Notes: a model not told the origin generated them from the sequence alone. A stretch of DNA of 52,960 nt from Planctomycetota bacterium (GCA_029777335.1 JAKOSN010000045.1:1-52960), one strand, 5' to 3'. Positions 16,975 through 26,275 are shown, counted from the first letter of the stretch. Numbers and translations: made by a program.

Positions 16975-19077
16975 ATGTTGGCCGCTGCACCTTACCTCTC
17001 GGTTGTGGTGACCTCGCGTCACGACAACCATGGCGAGGGCCTCCTCGCTCGTTTCCAGACCTTTGTGGATGTTCTGCTCGACCAGTGCGAGCGCCACCAG
17101 CTGCCTGCCGAACTGATCATCGTCGAATGGAATCCGCCCCTGGATCGACCGCGTCTGGCCGAGGTGCTGCGCTGGCCGACCCGCCACGAAGTCTGTCCGG
17201 TTCGGTTCCTCGAGGTGCCGCCCGCGTTGCACCGGCAGTTCCCCAATCACTCCGGGCTGCCTCTGTTTCAGATGCTCGCCAAGAATGTTGGCATCCGTCG
17301 TGCCCGCGGGGAGTTCATCCTCTGTACCAATATCGATCTCCTTTTCGCCGAGGAACTGATCGCCTGGTTGGGGCAACGTCCCCTCCGACGGGGCCGTCTG
17401 TATCGCATCGATCGGCACGATGTTGCTGCCGGTGTCACCACCCTGTCCACAACGGAAGAACGACTTGCCTACTGCCGCGCCAATCTGCTGCGGGTGAATG
17501 CCCGCGAAGGGACCTTCCCGGTCGAGGGAGACGGTCAGCGCATGCTGCAAGAGAACGACATTGCCTCTCCTGATTGGGGGCTTTCGTTCCAGGAAGGATG
17601 GCAGGCAGTTTCCAACGATGGGCCGGAGCGTGTTCGCTGGGTGTGTGGCCCGGCGACGTTCACCCTGCGGTCCCCGGAAGCGCGCACCTTGCGTGTGCGC
17701 ATGGAAGTCGAACCCGCTCCCGCGTGCGCTCCCTTCCTGTTGCAAGTTTGTCGGCCGGATGAGACCATTCTGGCTGAGCACAGGATCGTCACGCGTCAGT
17801 TTCTGCGATTTGATTTGCCCGTTCGCGCCGAGGTGACCGAACGCTTTATCCTGCAGGTGTGTGATCCTGAAACGCGCCAGATTCGGCGCACGCCTTTCGA
17901 TCTTCTCTTTCGTGTTTTCGAGGGGATGAGCGTCGTCGCGGCGACGGATGAATCAGGGGGACCGCCAGCTCCGCAAACCGACCACGTCGCGCGCCGGCTC
18001 CTGAGAAAGCGGGGCCCGATTGAGGTTCCTCCGGCAACCATGCCCCTCGCGTTCGGGACCGGATTTTACACCTTGGAGTGCGAGCAGGGGCACCCCTTCC
18101 GCTGGGCAGGGGCCAAAAGCGAACTGTGTCTCCAAACGCCGGCCGACGGACCACGGATCCTGCAACTGCTGGTGGAACCCGGACCCGCGTATGCCGGACA
18201 GGTGGTGCAGTTCTGCCTGTCGACCCTGGAGGGAAAGGTGCTGGCACAGGCACCACTGGCACAGCGCCAATGGATCGACGCGGTGTTGCCTCTGGAAGGG
18301 GGAGCCATTCACACCCTGGTTCTGCAGGTCGAGCCGGAACCGAAACCGATCGGCAACGATCCGCGTTCGCTGGCGTTTCGTCTCTGGCACTGCGGGTGGG
18401 GTGAGGTCGCACAGCGCGCCCCGACGGACGATCCAACCAGGAACTGCATCGTCCGTGGTCCCCTTGCGGGGACGTCGTTCCGAGCATTTCTCCGCCGCCT
18501 CCGTGGAGCGATCAAGCGTCCTTGGAGCCGGGGGCCAGGCGTTGCAGCGAGTGTGCCAGCTTCCACGGAGGCGCCGACTCCGGTTTCCATCGAACCGCCA
18601 GCCTTTCCGCCCACGCACGTGAACGAACCGGTCTGGCTCCATACCAATGCCTCCGGGGATTTCACGCTCATGGCCCGCGAACACTGGTTGATGTTGCGCG
18701 GCTATCCTGAGTTTCCAATCTACTCGATGCACCTGGATTCCCTCCTTTGCTGGATGGCCTATCACTCCGGGTTGACCGAGGAGGTTCTGGCCGATCCGCT
18801 GCGCGTCTACCACATCGAGCACGGAGGGGGCTGGACACCGGAAACGTCCGCCAACCTGTACCGACGTCTGCAGGAACGTGGCGTGCCGATGTTGACCTAC
18901 GAGCAGCTCGTTCGCTGGGCGATTGAGATGAGACGCATGGATCGGCCTTTGATCTTCAACCAGGATAACTGGGGGCTGGCTTACGAGGATCTCCCGGAAA
19001 CGATTCTGGGGAGGGAGGACGAAACCGCGCCGGCGCGAGTGTGGCAGCACGCCCCCGCTGAACCCTTGTCCTTCTGA
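16975..19077 (+). CDS. Glycosyltransferase-like protein with two internal sandwich repeats (copy 2)
   Basis: A 700-residue paralogue of the protein at 11571-13577 with the same order of parts. GT-A-like first half at residues 1-195 (YLSVVVTSRHDNHG, LIIVEWNPP, KNVGIRRARGEFIL, TNIDLLF). Two sandwich-like modules follow at about 202-340 and 355-495 (second: F..GFY.LE...G..FRWAG). The GT7-like second half is at about 550-700 (LHTNASGDFTLMAREHW, SMHLDSLL, YHIEHGGGWTPE). The paralogues are closest in the two transferase halves and diverge in the inserted modules, which suggests a conserved reaction with different binding specificity. No signal peptide or membrane segment is present, so it should act in the cytoplasm. 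The ATG at 16975 lies just before the conserved first strand. Its 3' end is followed by the long hairpin at 19093-19131. Confidence 0.75.
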   Translation: MLAAAPYLSVVVTSRHDNHGEGLLARFQTFVDVLLDQCERHQLPAELIIVEWNPPLDRPRLAEVLRWPTRHEVCPVRFLEVPPALHRQFPNHSGLPLFQMLAKNVGIRRARGEFILCTNIDLLFAEELIAWLGQRPLRRGRLYRIDRHDVAAGVTTLSTTEERLAYCRANLLRVNAREGTFPVEGDGQRMLQENDIASPDWGLSFQEGWQAVSNDGPERVRWVCGPATFTLRSPEARTLRVRMEVEPAPACAPFLLQVCRPDETILAEHRIVTRQFLRFDLPVRAEVTERFILQVCDPETRQIRRTPFDLLFRVFEGMSVVAATDESGGPPAPQTDHVARRLLRKRGPIEVPPATMPLAFGTGFYTLECEQGHPFRWAGAKSELCLQTPADGPRILQLLVEPGPAYAGQVVQFCLSTLEGKVLAQAPLAQRQWIDAVLPLEGGAIHTLVLQVEPEPKPIGNDPRSLAFRLWHCGWGEVAQRAPTDDPTRNCIVRGPLAGTSFRAFLRRLRGAIKRPWSRGPGVAASVPASTEAPTPVSIEPPAFPPTHVNEPVWLHTNASGDFTLMAREHWLMLRGYPEFPIYSMHLDSLLCWMAYHSGLTEEVLADPLRVYHIEHGGGWTPETSANLYRRLQERGVPMLTYEQLVRWAIEMRRMDRPLIFNQDNWGLAYEDLPETILGREDETAPARVWQHAPAEPLSF

Positions 19078-19088
19078 ACGGAGCAACG

Positions 19089-19131
19089 AAAAAAGGCAAG
19101 GCGGTCGGCCTTGGACCGACCGTCCTGCCTT
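19089..19131. terminator. Bidirectional terminator between convergent genes
   Basis: Long inverted repeat (19093-19108 with 19116-19131; 16 positions with one mismatch and one G-U pair, 7-base loop). An A6 run at 19089-19094 gives a T6 tract on the minus strand, making it a classic Rho-independent terminator for the minus-strand caspase-like gene. On the plus strand it lies 15 bases after the stop of the second glycosyltransferase-like gene. Confidence 0.75.
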
Positions 19132-19192
19132 GCACAGATTGGCTCCAGGCCGGGGACCACAGGTTCGGGGTCCAACGACGGAGCAGTACGTT

Positions 19193-22100
19193 TCAGGGGA
19201 CTTTGCGCAGCACAAGCGGAGGCCGTGTCCAGGGAGCGAGCAGAACCGGAGTTTGTTTCCCCTTGCTTTCGGTGGAGACCATATCGAGCACCTTGACGTA
19301 AGCGTGCTGCACATTCATGACCTTCTCCACGGGGTCGTAAAACGTACCCGGGCCAGCCTGAAGCACCTTGGTCAGCGCGCGCGTCAAACGACCGCCGTTG
19401 GGGTCTTCCGCAGCCGCCTGATGAGCCATGGCTGCGGCCAGGACCGTCACCGAAGCCTCGTCATCATAGGCGAGGGAGCGGCCCACCTCGTCGCCTGCCG
19501 GGATAAAATTCTTTAAGCCCCCGCCCGACTGACAGGCATCAAACACCAGAAAGACCGAGCAGGGGAGCGAGCGTGAGGACAGCGCTTCGCGCAACTCGGC
19601 ACTTCCCAGAGCGGTTTTGGGGATATTGTTTGGCTCGGCGTCGGCGGTGAGCAGATAGAAGCCTCGATCGCTCCCTTTCCCGTCGATCACCCCGTGGCCA
19701 GCGAAGTACAGCACCACCAGGTCTCCCGGCCTGGCCCCCTGACGACGGAAGTTGTGCAGCGCATCCACCACGGCTTTGCGCGTGGCAGCCTTCCCTACCA
19801 GGGGAGTGGGTACCACTTTTTGAAAACGGTTGTTTGGCCCCGCGCAGTTGTCCTGGATCGCCTTGAGAAAGCGCGTGGCATCTCCTTCTGCTGCCTTGAG
19901 TCCCAGTTGTGCCTTCAGTTTGGGATCCCAGTCGTAGTTGATCCCAATGGAGAGACAGTACAGGATGGGTTTGTCCTTGGCGGGTAGAGGATTGTCCACC
20001 TGGAGAGTGTTGGAGAGATCCGAAGAGTACTCGCCGCGAACGAGCGTCTCCAATTCGTGCTTGCCCGGAGGAAGCTCGACTTCCCACTCGACTTCTGCCT
20101 TATTTGTGGGCGGCAGGGTGCGTGTGTACTTCTCGTCGGGAAGGCCTCTGCCATCCAGCATCAGGCGCAACACCTTGATGGGCTGCCCGTCCTCGGCAGT
20201 GGCTGTCACCTTCACCTTGACCTTCTGGCCAGTTTTGCCGACGAGTTGGATTGTTGCTTTGGGGGGCAACATCTTGCGTAATTCAACCGGTTTCTCCATC
20301 TTCACACCAAGGGCGGTGTCGGCCGCTTTCAGTGCTTCTTCCACACTGCCCTTGTCGAGGATGCGTTTGATGACATCGGGGCGATAGAGTTTCTTGCGGA
20401 ATCGTTCGGCGGGGTAGAACGACGGGGATTTGTCGATGCCGCTGTCGACCACCCAGCCGATCATGCGTTCGCCACCAGGGGTGGCGGCGTAGTAGCCCTC
20501 CTCCGTCCAGATGATCCAGTCGTCGCCATTGACATAGAGGGTGAGCAACGGGCGCTCACGCTCGGGATGCCAGATCCGGAGGAGTTGATCGGCGCCCAGG
20601 CTCGCAATGTACGGCGTTTTGCCAGGGGAGGACGCGGCGGAGGGAATAGCCTGGTTCCCGAGGATGGGGCCTTCCATCCTCTTGAACTCGCGAATGCGCT
20701 TCTGCGTGGCGACGTCGTAGAGGAAGAAACCACCCCAGTCTCCGGACATTGCCACCCAGCGGGGGGTGACGAAGGTCATGCCCCAGGGAACGTGGGAACG
20801 ATGAGGTACACCCAACCGAGCGACCACTTCATTATCCTTGACCACCACACGTTCCAGGTATCGTTTGCCCCCTTCCGGAGGCGGTTTCAGCGTGAACGCC
20901 CCCTCGGTCAAACGCGGTCCCACCAGATCCTTGTCTGGGGTGCCAAGCTCTAACTTATCCAGCTGGAGCGATTGTGAAATGGTTCGGGATGTCCAACCCA
21001 CGCCTTTCCCGTCAGCGGTCCAGGCCGCCTGCATTCGGGGTCGGATCCAGGGGCGCCCTCCCAGGCGATGGATGAGTTCTCCGTCCCTGGTGCTCCAGAG
21101 AAAAATCTCGGGCTTGAACTCGCCATTGGCAACAGTGGCCGCCAGTTTCCCATCGGGCGACAGGGCACATGCCTCACCCCCGCGTGGCGGGCCGTACCCC
21201 GGGATGACAGATTTCTTCGGAACAAACTCGGAGAGAACCTTCCCCGTTTGCACATCCAGAAGGGTTCCGCGATGATAGACGCCATTGGTCGACGCCATCA
21301 CCAGACGGGTCCCATCCTTGCTAAAGGCCACATCGCCCGCATGGAAATACTTGGGATCTTCCGGTTGGGGGAGTGGTTTGCCGGTGGTGTCGAACAGGTG
21401 AAAACCACCACTGACCAGTTTGTTGTCCTTGAACACTGGAGGTCCAGAGGTGGCGAGGGTCTTGCCGTTGCGACTCCAAACGACTCCTCTGAACTCCCAC
21501 GACGTCGTCATCTCAGCGAGTTGTGTGCCGGTTGCCACCTCCACGATCACCAACTTATTGCGATGGGCGAACGCTACCCGATCCCCGTTGGGCGACAGGG
21601 CGAGTGATCCTGTCCGGAAGTTCCGGGCCATTTCGGGATTGATCCAGCCGATGGGCGAATGGAGACTTTTTTCCATCTTCCCGGTGGCGGGGTTCCAGAT
21701 ACGGATACTGTGGTCCTCGGCCGAGGAGGCGAGCCGCTTGCCGTCGGCAGAATAGGCCAGCCCCAGAATGGTCTCCTTGTGCCCCTTGAGAACATGCTCA
21801 ACCTGGCCATCCTTGAACCGAAGGATGTAGATGACGTTGTGCAGCTTGTTCCCTTCAGGGTATTCGCACGCCACGGCCAGGTGTTCCCCGTTTGGTGAGA
21901 GGGCCATGCGGCGCGTGTTGCCTTGCCCGGGCGGACGGATCACGCGCACGGGTAACCCCGTGAAGACATCCCAGACGCGGATGGTGTGATCGGCAGATCC
22001 AGTGATCAGTTGCTTGCCGTCCGGCGTGAACTCGACCTTCCCGATCGCCATGATGTGTGCGCCCACATCGAGGCCGAGCGTGGTTTTTCCCGGGAGCGTT

Positions 22101-22747
22101 CCCCCGTTGAGTTGACGAATCGCCACGTTGCGAAACTTCACCTCCCCCTTCAGGGTCTGGAGTCCAATCACTCCTGCGGTACGCTGCAGCCCCCGGTGGT
22201 TCGGATTTGTTCGGAGGAGTTCCTCCAGGTCAACATCGTGGATCGTAATGCCGTTGAGAACGACTCGGAGGTGCCGATCGTTTGCCCGGAGAGTTAACCG
22301 GTTCCACTCGCCATTGGGTTTTCCTGCCTGCCTGGAAGAAGGAGCAAGAAACTTGATCGCCCCGTTCTTCAACTTTGCATCCACTTTCGGGAAAGGGGCT
22401 TCTTCCCGGAGCACGATGCCGACCCCGTTGAAGGCAAGGTCGTCCTGGGGAACGGCGCGAAAGACCAGCGTGGAGATCGCGTCCTTGGTCGCGATCATGT
22501 ATTCCAGCTGGAGTTCGAAATCGTCATACAACCCGTCGGTCACCAACCACCGATTGGTCGGGCGATTCCCTTTCTGAGTGGAGAGTACGCCGTTCTCGAT
22601 GGTCCAGTCTTTCTCGGTACAGTTGAAGAATTCCCACCCCGAGAAATCCTTGCCATTGAAAAGCGGAATGAGCGGAGAGGGGGTATCCTGCGCATGGGTA
22701 GCGGCAACGCTGGAGAGCAGCAGGAGTAGGAGCAACAAGTAGCGCAT
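19193..22747 (-). CDS. Secreted DUF1080-WD40-caspase fusion protein
   Basis: An 1184-residue exported protein. Signal peptide 1-19 (ends ATHA-Q). Residues 27-213 are a DUF1080 (3-keto-disaccharide hydrolase/concanavalin-like) domain: PLFNGKDFSGWEF, then GEWNRLTLRA and VKFRNVAIR. Residues about 229-780 carry many WD40 repeats (first HTIRVWD at 254-260). About 835-920 is Ig-like. Residues about 925-1150 are a peptidase C14 caspase/metacaspase-like domain (LSIGINYDW) with the catalytic dyad intact: H1018 in YFAGHGV and C1072 in VFDACQSGG. Such enzymes cleave after basic or acidic residues, or act as scaffolds. Export means it works outside the cytoplasm. The ATG follows GAGGA. It is last in a same-strand run with the ECF sigma, kinase and small exported protein genes (gap 87 bases, holding a hairpin). 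Confidence 0.93.
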   Translation of the reverse strand: MRYLLLLLLLLSSVAATHAQDTPSPLIPLFNGKDFSGWEFFNCTEKDWTIENGVLSTQKGNRPTNRWLVTDGLYDDFELQLEYMIATKDAISTLVFRAVPQDDLAFNGVGIVLREEAPFPKVDAKLKNGAIKFLAPSSRQAGKPNGEWNRLTLRANDRHLRVVLNGITIHDVDLEELLRTNPNHRGLQRTAGVIGLQTLKGEVKFRNVAIRQLNGGTLPGKTTLGLDVGAHIMAIGKVEFTPDGKQLITGSADHTIRVWDVFTGLPVRVIRPPGQGNTRRMALSPNGEHLAVACEYPEGNKLHNVIYILRFKDGQVEHVLKGHKETILGLAYSADGKRLASSAEDHSIRIWNPATGKMEKSLHSPIGWINPEMARNFRTGSLALSPNGDRVAFAHRNKLVIVEVATGTQLAEMTTSWEFRGVVWSRNGKTLATSGPPVFKDNKLVSGGFHLFDTTGKPLPQPEDPKYFHAGDVAFSKDGTRLVMASTNGVYHRGTLLDVQTGKVLSEFVPKKSVIPGYGPPRGGEACALSPDGKLAATVANGEFKPEIFLWSTRDGELIHRLGGRPWIRPRMQAAWTADGKGVGWTSRTISQSLQLDKLELGTPDKDLVGPRLTEGAFTLKPPPEGGKRYLERVVVKDNEVVARLGVPHRSHVPWGMTFVTPRWVAMSGDWGGFFLYDVATQKRIREFKRMEGPILGNQAIPSAASSPGKTPYIASLGADQLLRIWHPERERPLLTLYVNGDDWIIWTEEGYYAATPGGERMIGWVVDSGIDKSPSFYPAERFRKKLYRPDVIKRILDKGSVEEALKAADTALGVKMEKPVELRKMLPPKATIQLVGKTGQKVKVKVTATAEDGQPIKVLRLMLDGRGLPDEKYTRTLPPTNKAEVEWEVELPPGKHELETLVRGEYSSDLSNTLQVDNPLPAKDKPILYCLSIGINYDWDPKLKAQLGLKAAEGDATRFLKAIQDNCAGPNNRFQKVVPTPLVGKAATRKAVVDALHNFRRQGARPGDLVVLYFAGHGVIDGKGSDRGFYLLTADAEPNNIPKTALGSAELREALSSRSLPCSVFLVFDACQSGGGLKNFIPAGDEVGRSLAYDDEASVTVLAAAMAHQAAAEDPNGGRLTRALTKVLQAGPGTFYDPVEKVMNVQHAYVKVLDMVSTESKGKQTPVLLAPWTRPPLVLRKVP

Positions 22748-22798
22748 AAGTTGTCCTCGATGAAACGCCGTTCAGGTCGTGGAACGGGATAGGGTTGA

Positions 22799-22828
22799 CA
22801 ACGAGCTGTCCAGCTGGACAGCCCGTTG
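22799..22828 (-). terminator. Hairpin between the small exported protein and caspase-fusion genes
   Basis: Inner 8-bp stem (22805-22812 with 22815-22822) and outer 5-bp stem (22799-22803 with 22824-22828) separated by one mismatch, 6 bases after the stop of the small exported protein gene. The tiny loop and missing T tract suggest a processing, stability or partial-termination element that could lower caspase-fusion expression relative to upstream genes. Confidence 0.45.
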
Positions 22829-22834
22829 ACCTTG

Positions 22835-23608
22835 TCAGCGAATGCACATCTGGTACTTGGTGGGGTAGGGCGTGAGGTTCGTGATCTTGATGGTGAAGGG
22901 AACCCGGTCCACGGGCGATTGGGTCCGTGGGAAGTAGCTGGTGTTGGCCCCGGTGACGATCCCGGCGGCGAAAACCGTGTCCGTGCGGCTACGCACAATG
23001 GTGACCTGCAGCGGCGTCAGCGAGCGAAAGGCGAAATAGAAAAGCTCATTGGGCCGGGCGTTGATGTGGTAGGTGTGTGTCTGGCGTCCCCCGATACTGC
23101 GCACCACCTGTTGCAAGCCACCAAGCACCAGACGTCCCTGGTCGACCTTGCGGCTTTTCATTTCGTTGATAAGGGGTTCGAGATCGACCTTTTTCTTTGC
23201 GGCCCTGGCGCGAGCATCATCGAGGAGATCGCTGATTTCCTTGTCATAATCCATCTTCCCCACGGTATCCACCAGAGGGGATTCGTCGGAGGCGCCGGGC
23301 TCCCGTTGGGCTTCGGGCTTCACCTCCAGGTCTTTCTGTCCCCGGGTGGCCTGCATCTTGCGCAGGATGAACGCCGCGGTCACCAGCGATTCGGGTGAGG
23401 GATTTTCCTTGTCGTAGCCAAGTTCCTTGAGCCGTGCAACCAGGGCCATGTTCGCCATGTATTCCTCGGCGAGCCTGTTCTTCTCCTCGTCCTCCCTGGT
23501 GGGCTGTTTGGTTTGTTCCGCTTCCTTCTTGTCGGCGGCTCCAAGGGGGATTGCTGCCAGGAAGAGAACGCTCAAAACGCCGATCGCCAGATAACGCGCA
23601 CAACGCAT
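22835..23608 (-). CDS. Exported protein of unknown function in the sigma/kinase/caspase locus
   Basis: A 257-residue protein with a signal peptide (MRCARYLAIGVLSVLFLAA, cleavage near GAA-DK). The mature N-terminal two-thirds is highly charged and helical, possibly coiled coil (EAEQTKQPTREDEEKNRLAE and later LLDDARARAAKKK). The C-terminal 85 residues are strand-rich (THTYHINARPNELFYFAF, then VTIVRSRTDTVFAAG), resembling the pre-peptidase-like beta-sandwiches that follow secreted proteins; this resemblance is weak. The start at 23608 has GAGGT upstream and begins the signal peptide; in-frame codons further upstream lack export features. It lies 64 bases after the kinase gene and 87 before the caspase fusion, so it is probably a secreted partner in the same transcript. 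Confidence 0.75.
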   Translation of the reverse strand: MRCARYLAIGVLSVLFLAAIPLGAADKKEAEQTKQPTREDEEKNRLAEEYMANMALVARLKELGYDKENPSPESLVTAAFILRKMQATRGQKDLEVKPEAQREPGASDESPLVDTVGKMDYDKEISDLLDDARARAAKKKVDLEPLINEMKSRKVDQGRLVLGGLQQVVRSIGGRQTHTYHINARPNELFYFAFRSLTPLQVTIVRSRTDTVFAAGIVTGANTSYFPRTQSPVDRVPFTIKITNLTPYPTKYQMCIR

Positions 23609-23672
23609 GGGGGACCTCGTGGTAGAGAGCATGGGCGGACGCCGGACCTCCCGGTTCCGCGTTGACTGCCAT

Positions 23673-26195
23673 TTAGTTGGGAAGTTGCCAGAAGCGAACG
23701 AATCGATCGGAGCCACCGGAGAGAGCCTGACGGCCATCCCCTGTCAAGGCCACGCCGTTAACCCCGCGTGGATGGGCGGCAAAGCGTTTGAGTTCCTTGC
23801 CCGATTCCAGATCCCACAGGCGCAGGGTGCCGTCGGCGCCTCCGCTAAGTAAGCGAGTCCCCGCGGTGTCCACGGCAAGGCAACGCACCGCGCGCTCGTG
23901 GCCACGGAGTTCCCGCGCTTGCCGTGTGCGGGCATCCCATATGCGAATCACGCCATCCTCTCCAGCGGAGACAAAGCCCTGTCCCTCCGGCAAATAGGCC
24001 ACCGCAAGCACTCGGCCCTGGTGCGCGTTGTCGATCTTCTGTTGATAGAGGATCAACTGGAGATCAAGGACGCGGATGCTGCCATCTCCGCAGGCCACCA
24101 GGGCGTGGGTTCCTGTGGGGGAAACGGCCACCCCCTCAATGCCAAGGTTGCGGCTCTCCGGTTCAGGGAGATACCGGCCGCCGAACCCCTTGTTCGTTTG
24201 GAGATTCCACACACTGACGATCCCCGTGGAAGTGGCGACCAGATACTTTCGGCTCTCCTCCGCGATCGCCACGCCGGTGGCAAGAGACTTTCCCTCGCCA
24301 TCCTCGGCGAGCGCCAACCCCGTCACCACACCCTCGGCCCCAACAATGGGTCTGGGAACGCGTCGATCGGCCTCCACTTCCCAGACAAAGACTGGAGTGT
24401 GGGTGGCCTGAGTGACATCGCCGCCAGCGAAAATCGCACGATCCCCTCGCCGAGTCAGGGCGAGTGCGCGCAGCGGCGGAAACGTGGGCTCCGTTCGTTG
24501 GTTCAGGAAACGGGGTGCGAAGCGCTCGTCCCGTTGATCCTCGCGCGGATGCCACAGGCAGACGTGGCGATCCAAACCGACTGAACACGCCAGCAAGGTG
24601 TTGTCGGGCGCGGCGAGCGTCACGGCGGTCACGCTCCCCTGGTGGAGTTGGTGGTGGCGAATCTCTCCCACCAGCGCGAGGCGGATCGTCTGCGCTTCCG
24701 CTGGCTTGACCGTGAAGCGATCGGTGGTCAATTGACGTGGGGACTCAATCGTGGGGCGGATGGCGTAATCGCCGGGCGGCAGTGAGAAGGTCTGCGCCTG
24801 ACTCTGCCCCGGAAGGAGATCCCAGTGCCGCTCGCCAGAGAGAATCTGCAGAGGGATGTCGGCATCGGTGTAGTCGAAGGTGACCTCACCTGGTTCAAGG
24901 GTGGGGCCAACGGGCGTGGTACTTCGATGCCAGGCCCACAAGCCCAGGCCGATCGCCAGCCCAAGGAGCGCAGCGACGATCCAACCGTGGCGCACCAACC
25001 ACGGGCGCGCGGCGTCACGTCGCCGCTGCTGGATCGCCTCCACGGCAAGGATCACCTCGTGCGCGGAGGGAGGGCGGCCCTCGGGACGTTTGGCGAGCAA
25101 CTGCTCGATCAGGTGGACCACGTCCGGCGGGAGTGCAGGGTTGGCTTCTCCAACCGGGCAGTGCTGCTGCGTGGCGACCCGGATCATCACGCCCATGGTA
25201 TCGGTGCCGGTAAAAGGCGATTCGCCCGTGGCAACGCGGTAGAGCACACAGCCAAGGCTGAAAAGATCCGCGCGCCCATCGACGGGGTGGCCGAGGACCT
25301 GTTCCGGGGCCATGTAGGCGGGGGTGCCAGAAACACCCTCGTCGTGATAGCCGTGGGTCTGGGCCAGGCCAAAATCGAGGATCTTCACACACCAGGCGGG
25401 TTCGTTGGGCATGCGCGGGGTGTTCTCGTCGGCCTGCTCCAACCAGAGGTTGCCCGGTTTGATATCGCGATGCACCAGGCCGCGTTCGTGAGCGGCCGCC
25501 AACCCGCGGGCGGTGTCCCGGGCCACGACAAGCACCTCATCGAGTGGCAAGGGCCCGCGTACTTTGTGGAGGTACGCTTCCAGCGATTCCCCCTTCAGAA
25601 GAGGCATGACCAGATACGGGATGCCGTTTTGCGCCTCGGCCTCGTAGATGGCAACGATGTTCCGGTGCTCGACCGCCGCGATCGCCCTGGCTTCCTGCAA
25701 AAAGCGCTCCACGACAGCGGGCGCATTGCCGAGTTCGGGCTTGATGACCTTGATCGCCAGATGGCGGTTCAAGGTCTCGTCGTAGCCGTGGAACACCAGC
25801 CCCATTCCCCCGGCCCCGAGTGGTTCCAGGACGCGAAACTTTCCCAGCTGGCCCATGTCGCCAGCGCGAGCAGGGGGCGCGAGAAAGGAAAAGGTGAATG
25901 GGCACGGCTGCGTGGTTCTGGGATCGAGAAACGTTTGGGTGGTGTCGCTGCTACGCAGACATTTGAGCAGCGGAATCAGGGAACGCATCAAGTCGGGGTA
26001 GGGCGAATCGATCGGAGCAGCACTGACACGCATGGTGGCGACGATGGCATCTTCAGCACGCAGCGAATGCAGGCGCGCCGCACAGGCCGGGCATTCGGCC
26101 AGGTGCTGTTCGTGGTGCGTCGCTTCCTGTTCGGTCCCCAGACCGAGCAGGAACGCTTCGAGCGCAACATCGCTGGGACAGGCGCAGCCGGGCAC
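23673..26195 (-). CDS. Transmembrane Ser/Thr kinase with zinc-finger N-terminus and WD40 C-terminus
   Basis: An 840-residue protein. Residues 27-40 hold an anti-sigma-like zinc finger, H31-x3-C35-x2-C38 (HLAECPAC). The kinase domain (about 117-395) is complete: G-loop LGAGGMG, K149 (AIKV), alpha-C E169 (LQEAR), HRD 242-244 (VHRDIKPGN), DFG 274-276, and APE (MAPEQ). One membrane segment follows at about 405-422. A short beta domain (about 430-530) precedes roughly seven WD40 repeats to the C-terminus (RIWDART, LRLWDLES, VRFWQLPN). This predicts a cytoplasmic kinase and an extracytoplasmic propeller. The start is GTG at 26195 with GAGGA upstream. The ECF sigma gene lies 80 bases upstream; sigma factors paired with kinases are known in planctomycetes. 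The zinc finger suggests direct control of that sigma factor. Confidence 0.93.
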   Translation of the reverse strand: MPGCACPSDVALEAFLLGLGTEQEATHHEQHLAECPACAARLHSLRAEDAIVATMRVSAAPIDSPYPDLMRSLIPLLKCLRSSDTTQTFLDPRTTQPCPFTFSFLAPPARAGDMGQLGKFRVLEPLGAGGMGLVFHGYDETLNRHLAIKVIKPELGNAPAVVERFLQEARAIAAVEHRNIVAIYEAEAQNGIPYLVMPLLKGESLEAYLHKVRGPLPLDEVLVVARDTARGLAAAHERGLVHRDIKPGNLWLEQADENTPRMPNEPAWCVKILDFGLAQTHGYHDEGVSGTPAYMAPEQVLGHPVDGRADLFSLGCVLYRVATGESPFTGTDTMGVMIRVATQQHCPVGEANPALPPDVVHLIEQLLAKRPEGRPPSAHEVILAVEAIQQRRRDAARPWLVRHGWIVAALLGLAIGLGLWAWHRSTTPVGPTLEPGEVTFDYTDADIPLQILSGERHWDLLPGQSQAQTFSLPPGDYAIRPTIESPRQLTTDRFTVKPAEAQTIRLALVGEIRHHQLHQGSVTAVTLAAPDNTLLACSVGLDRHVCLWHPREDQRDERFAPRFLNQRTEPTFPPLRALALTRRGDRAIFAGGDVTQATHTPVFVWEVEADRRVPRPIVGAEGVVTGLALAEDGEGKSLATGVAIAEESRKYLVATSTGIVSVWNLQTNKGFGGRYLPEPESRNLGIEGVAVSPTGTHALVACGDGSIRVLDLQLILYQQKIDNAHQGRVLAVAYLPEGQGFVSAGEDGVIRIWDARTRQARELRGHERAVRCLAVDTAGTRLLSGGADGTLRLWDLESGKELKRFAAHPRGVNGVALTGDGRQALSGGSDRFVRFWQLPN

Positions 26196-26275
26196 AGCTT
26201 CCTCAGAAAGAAGAGGGGGTGAGTTGGTACACTCAGAGTATCCGCAAGAAGTCAGAACCTGTCAGAAAAAATCGG

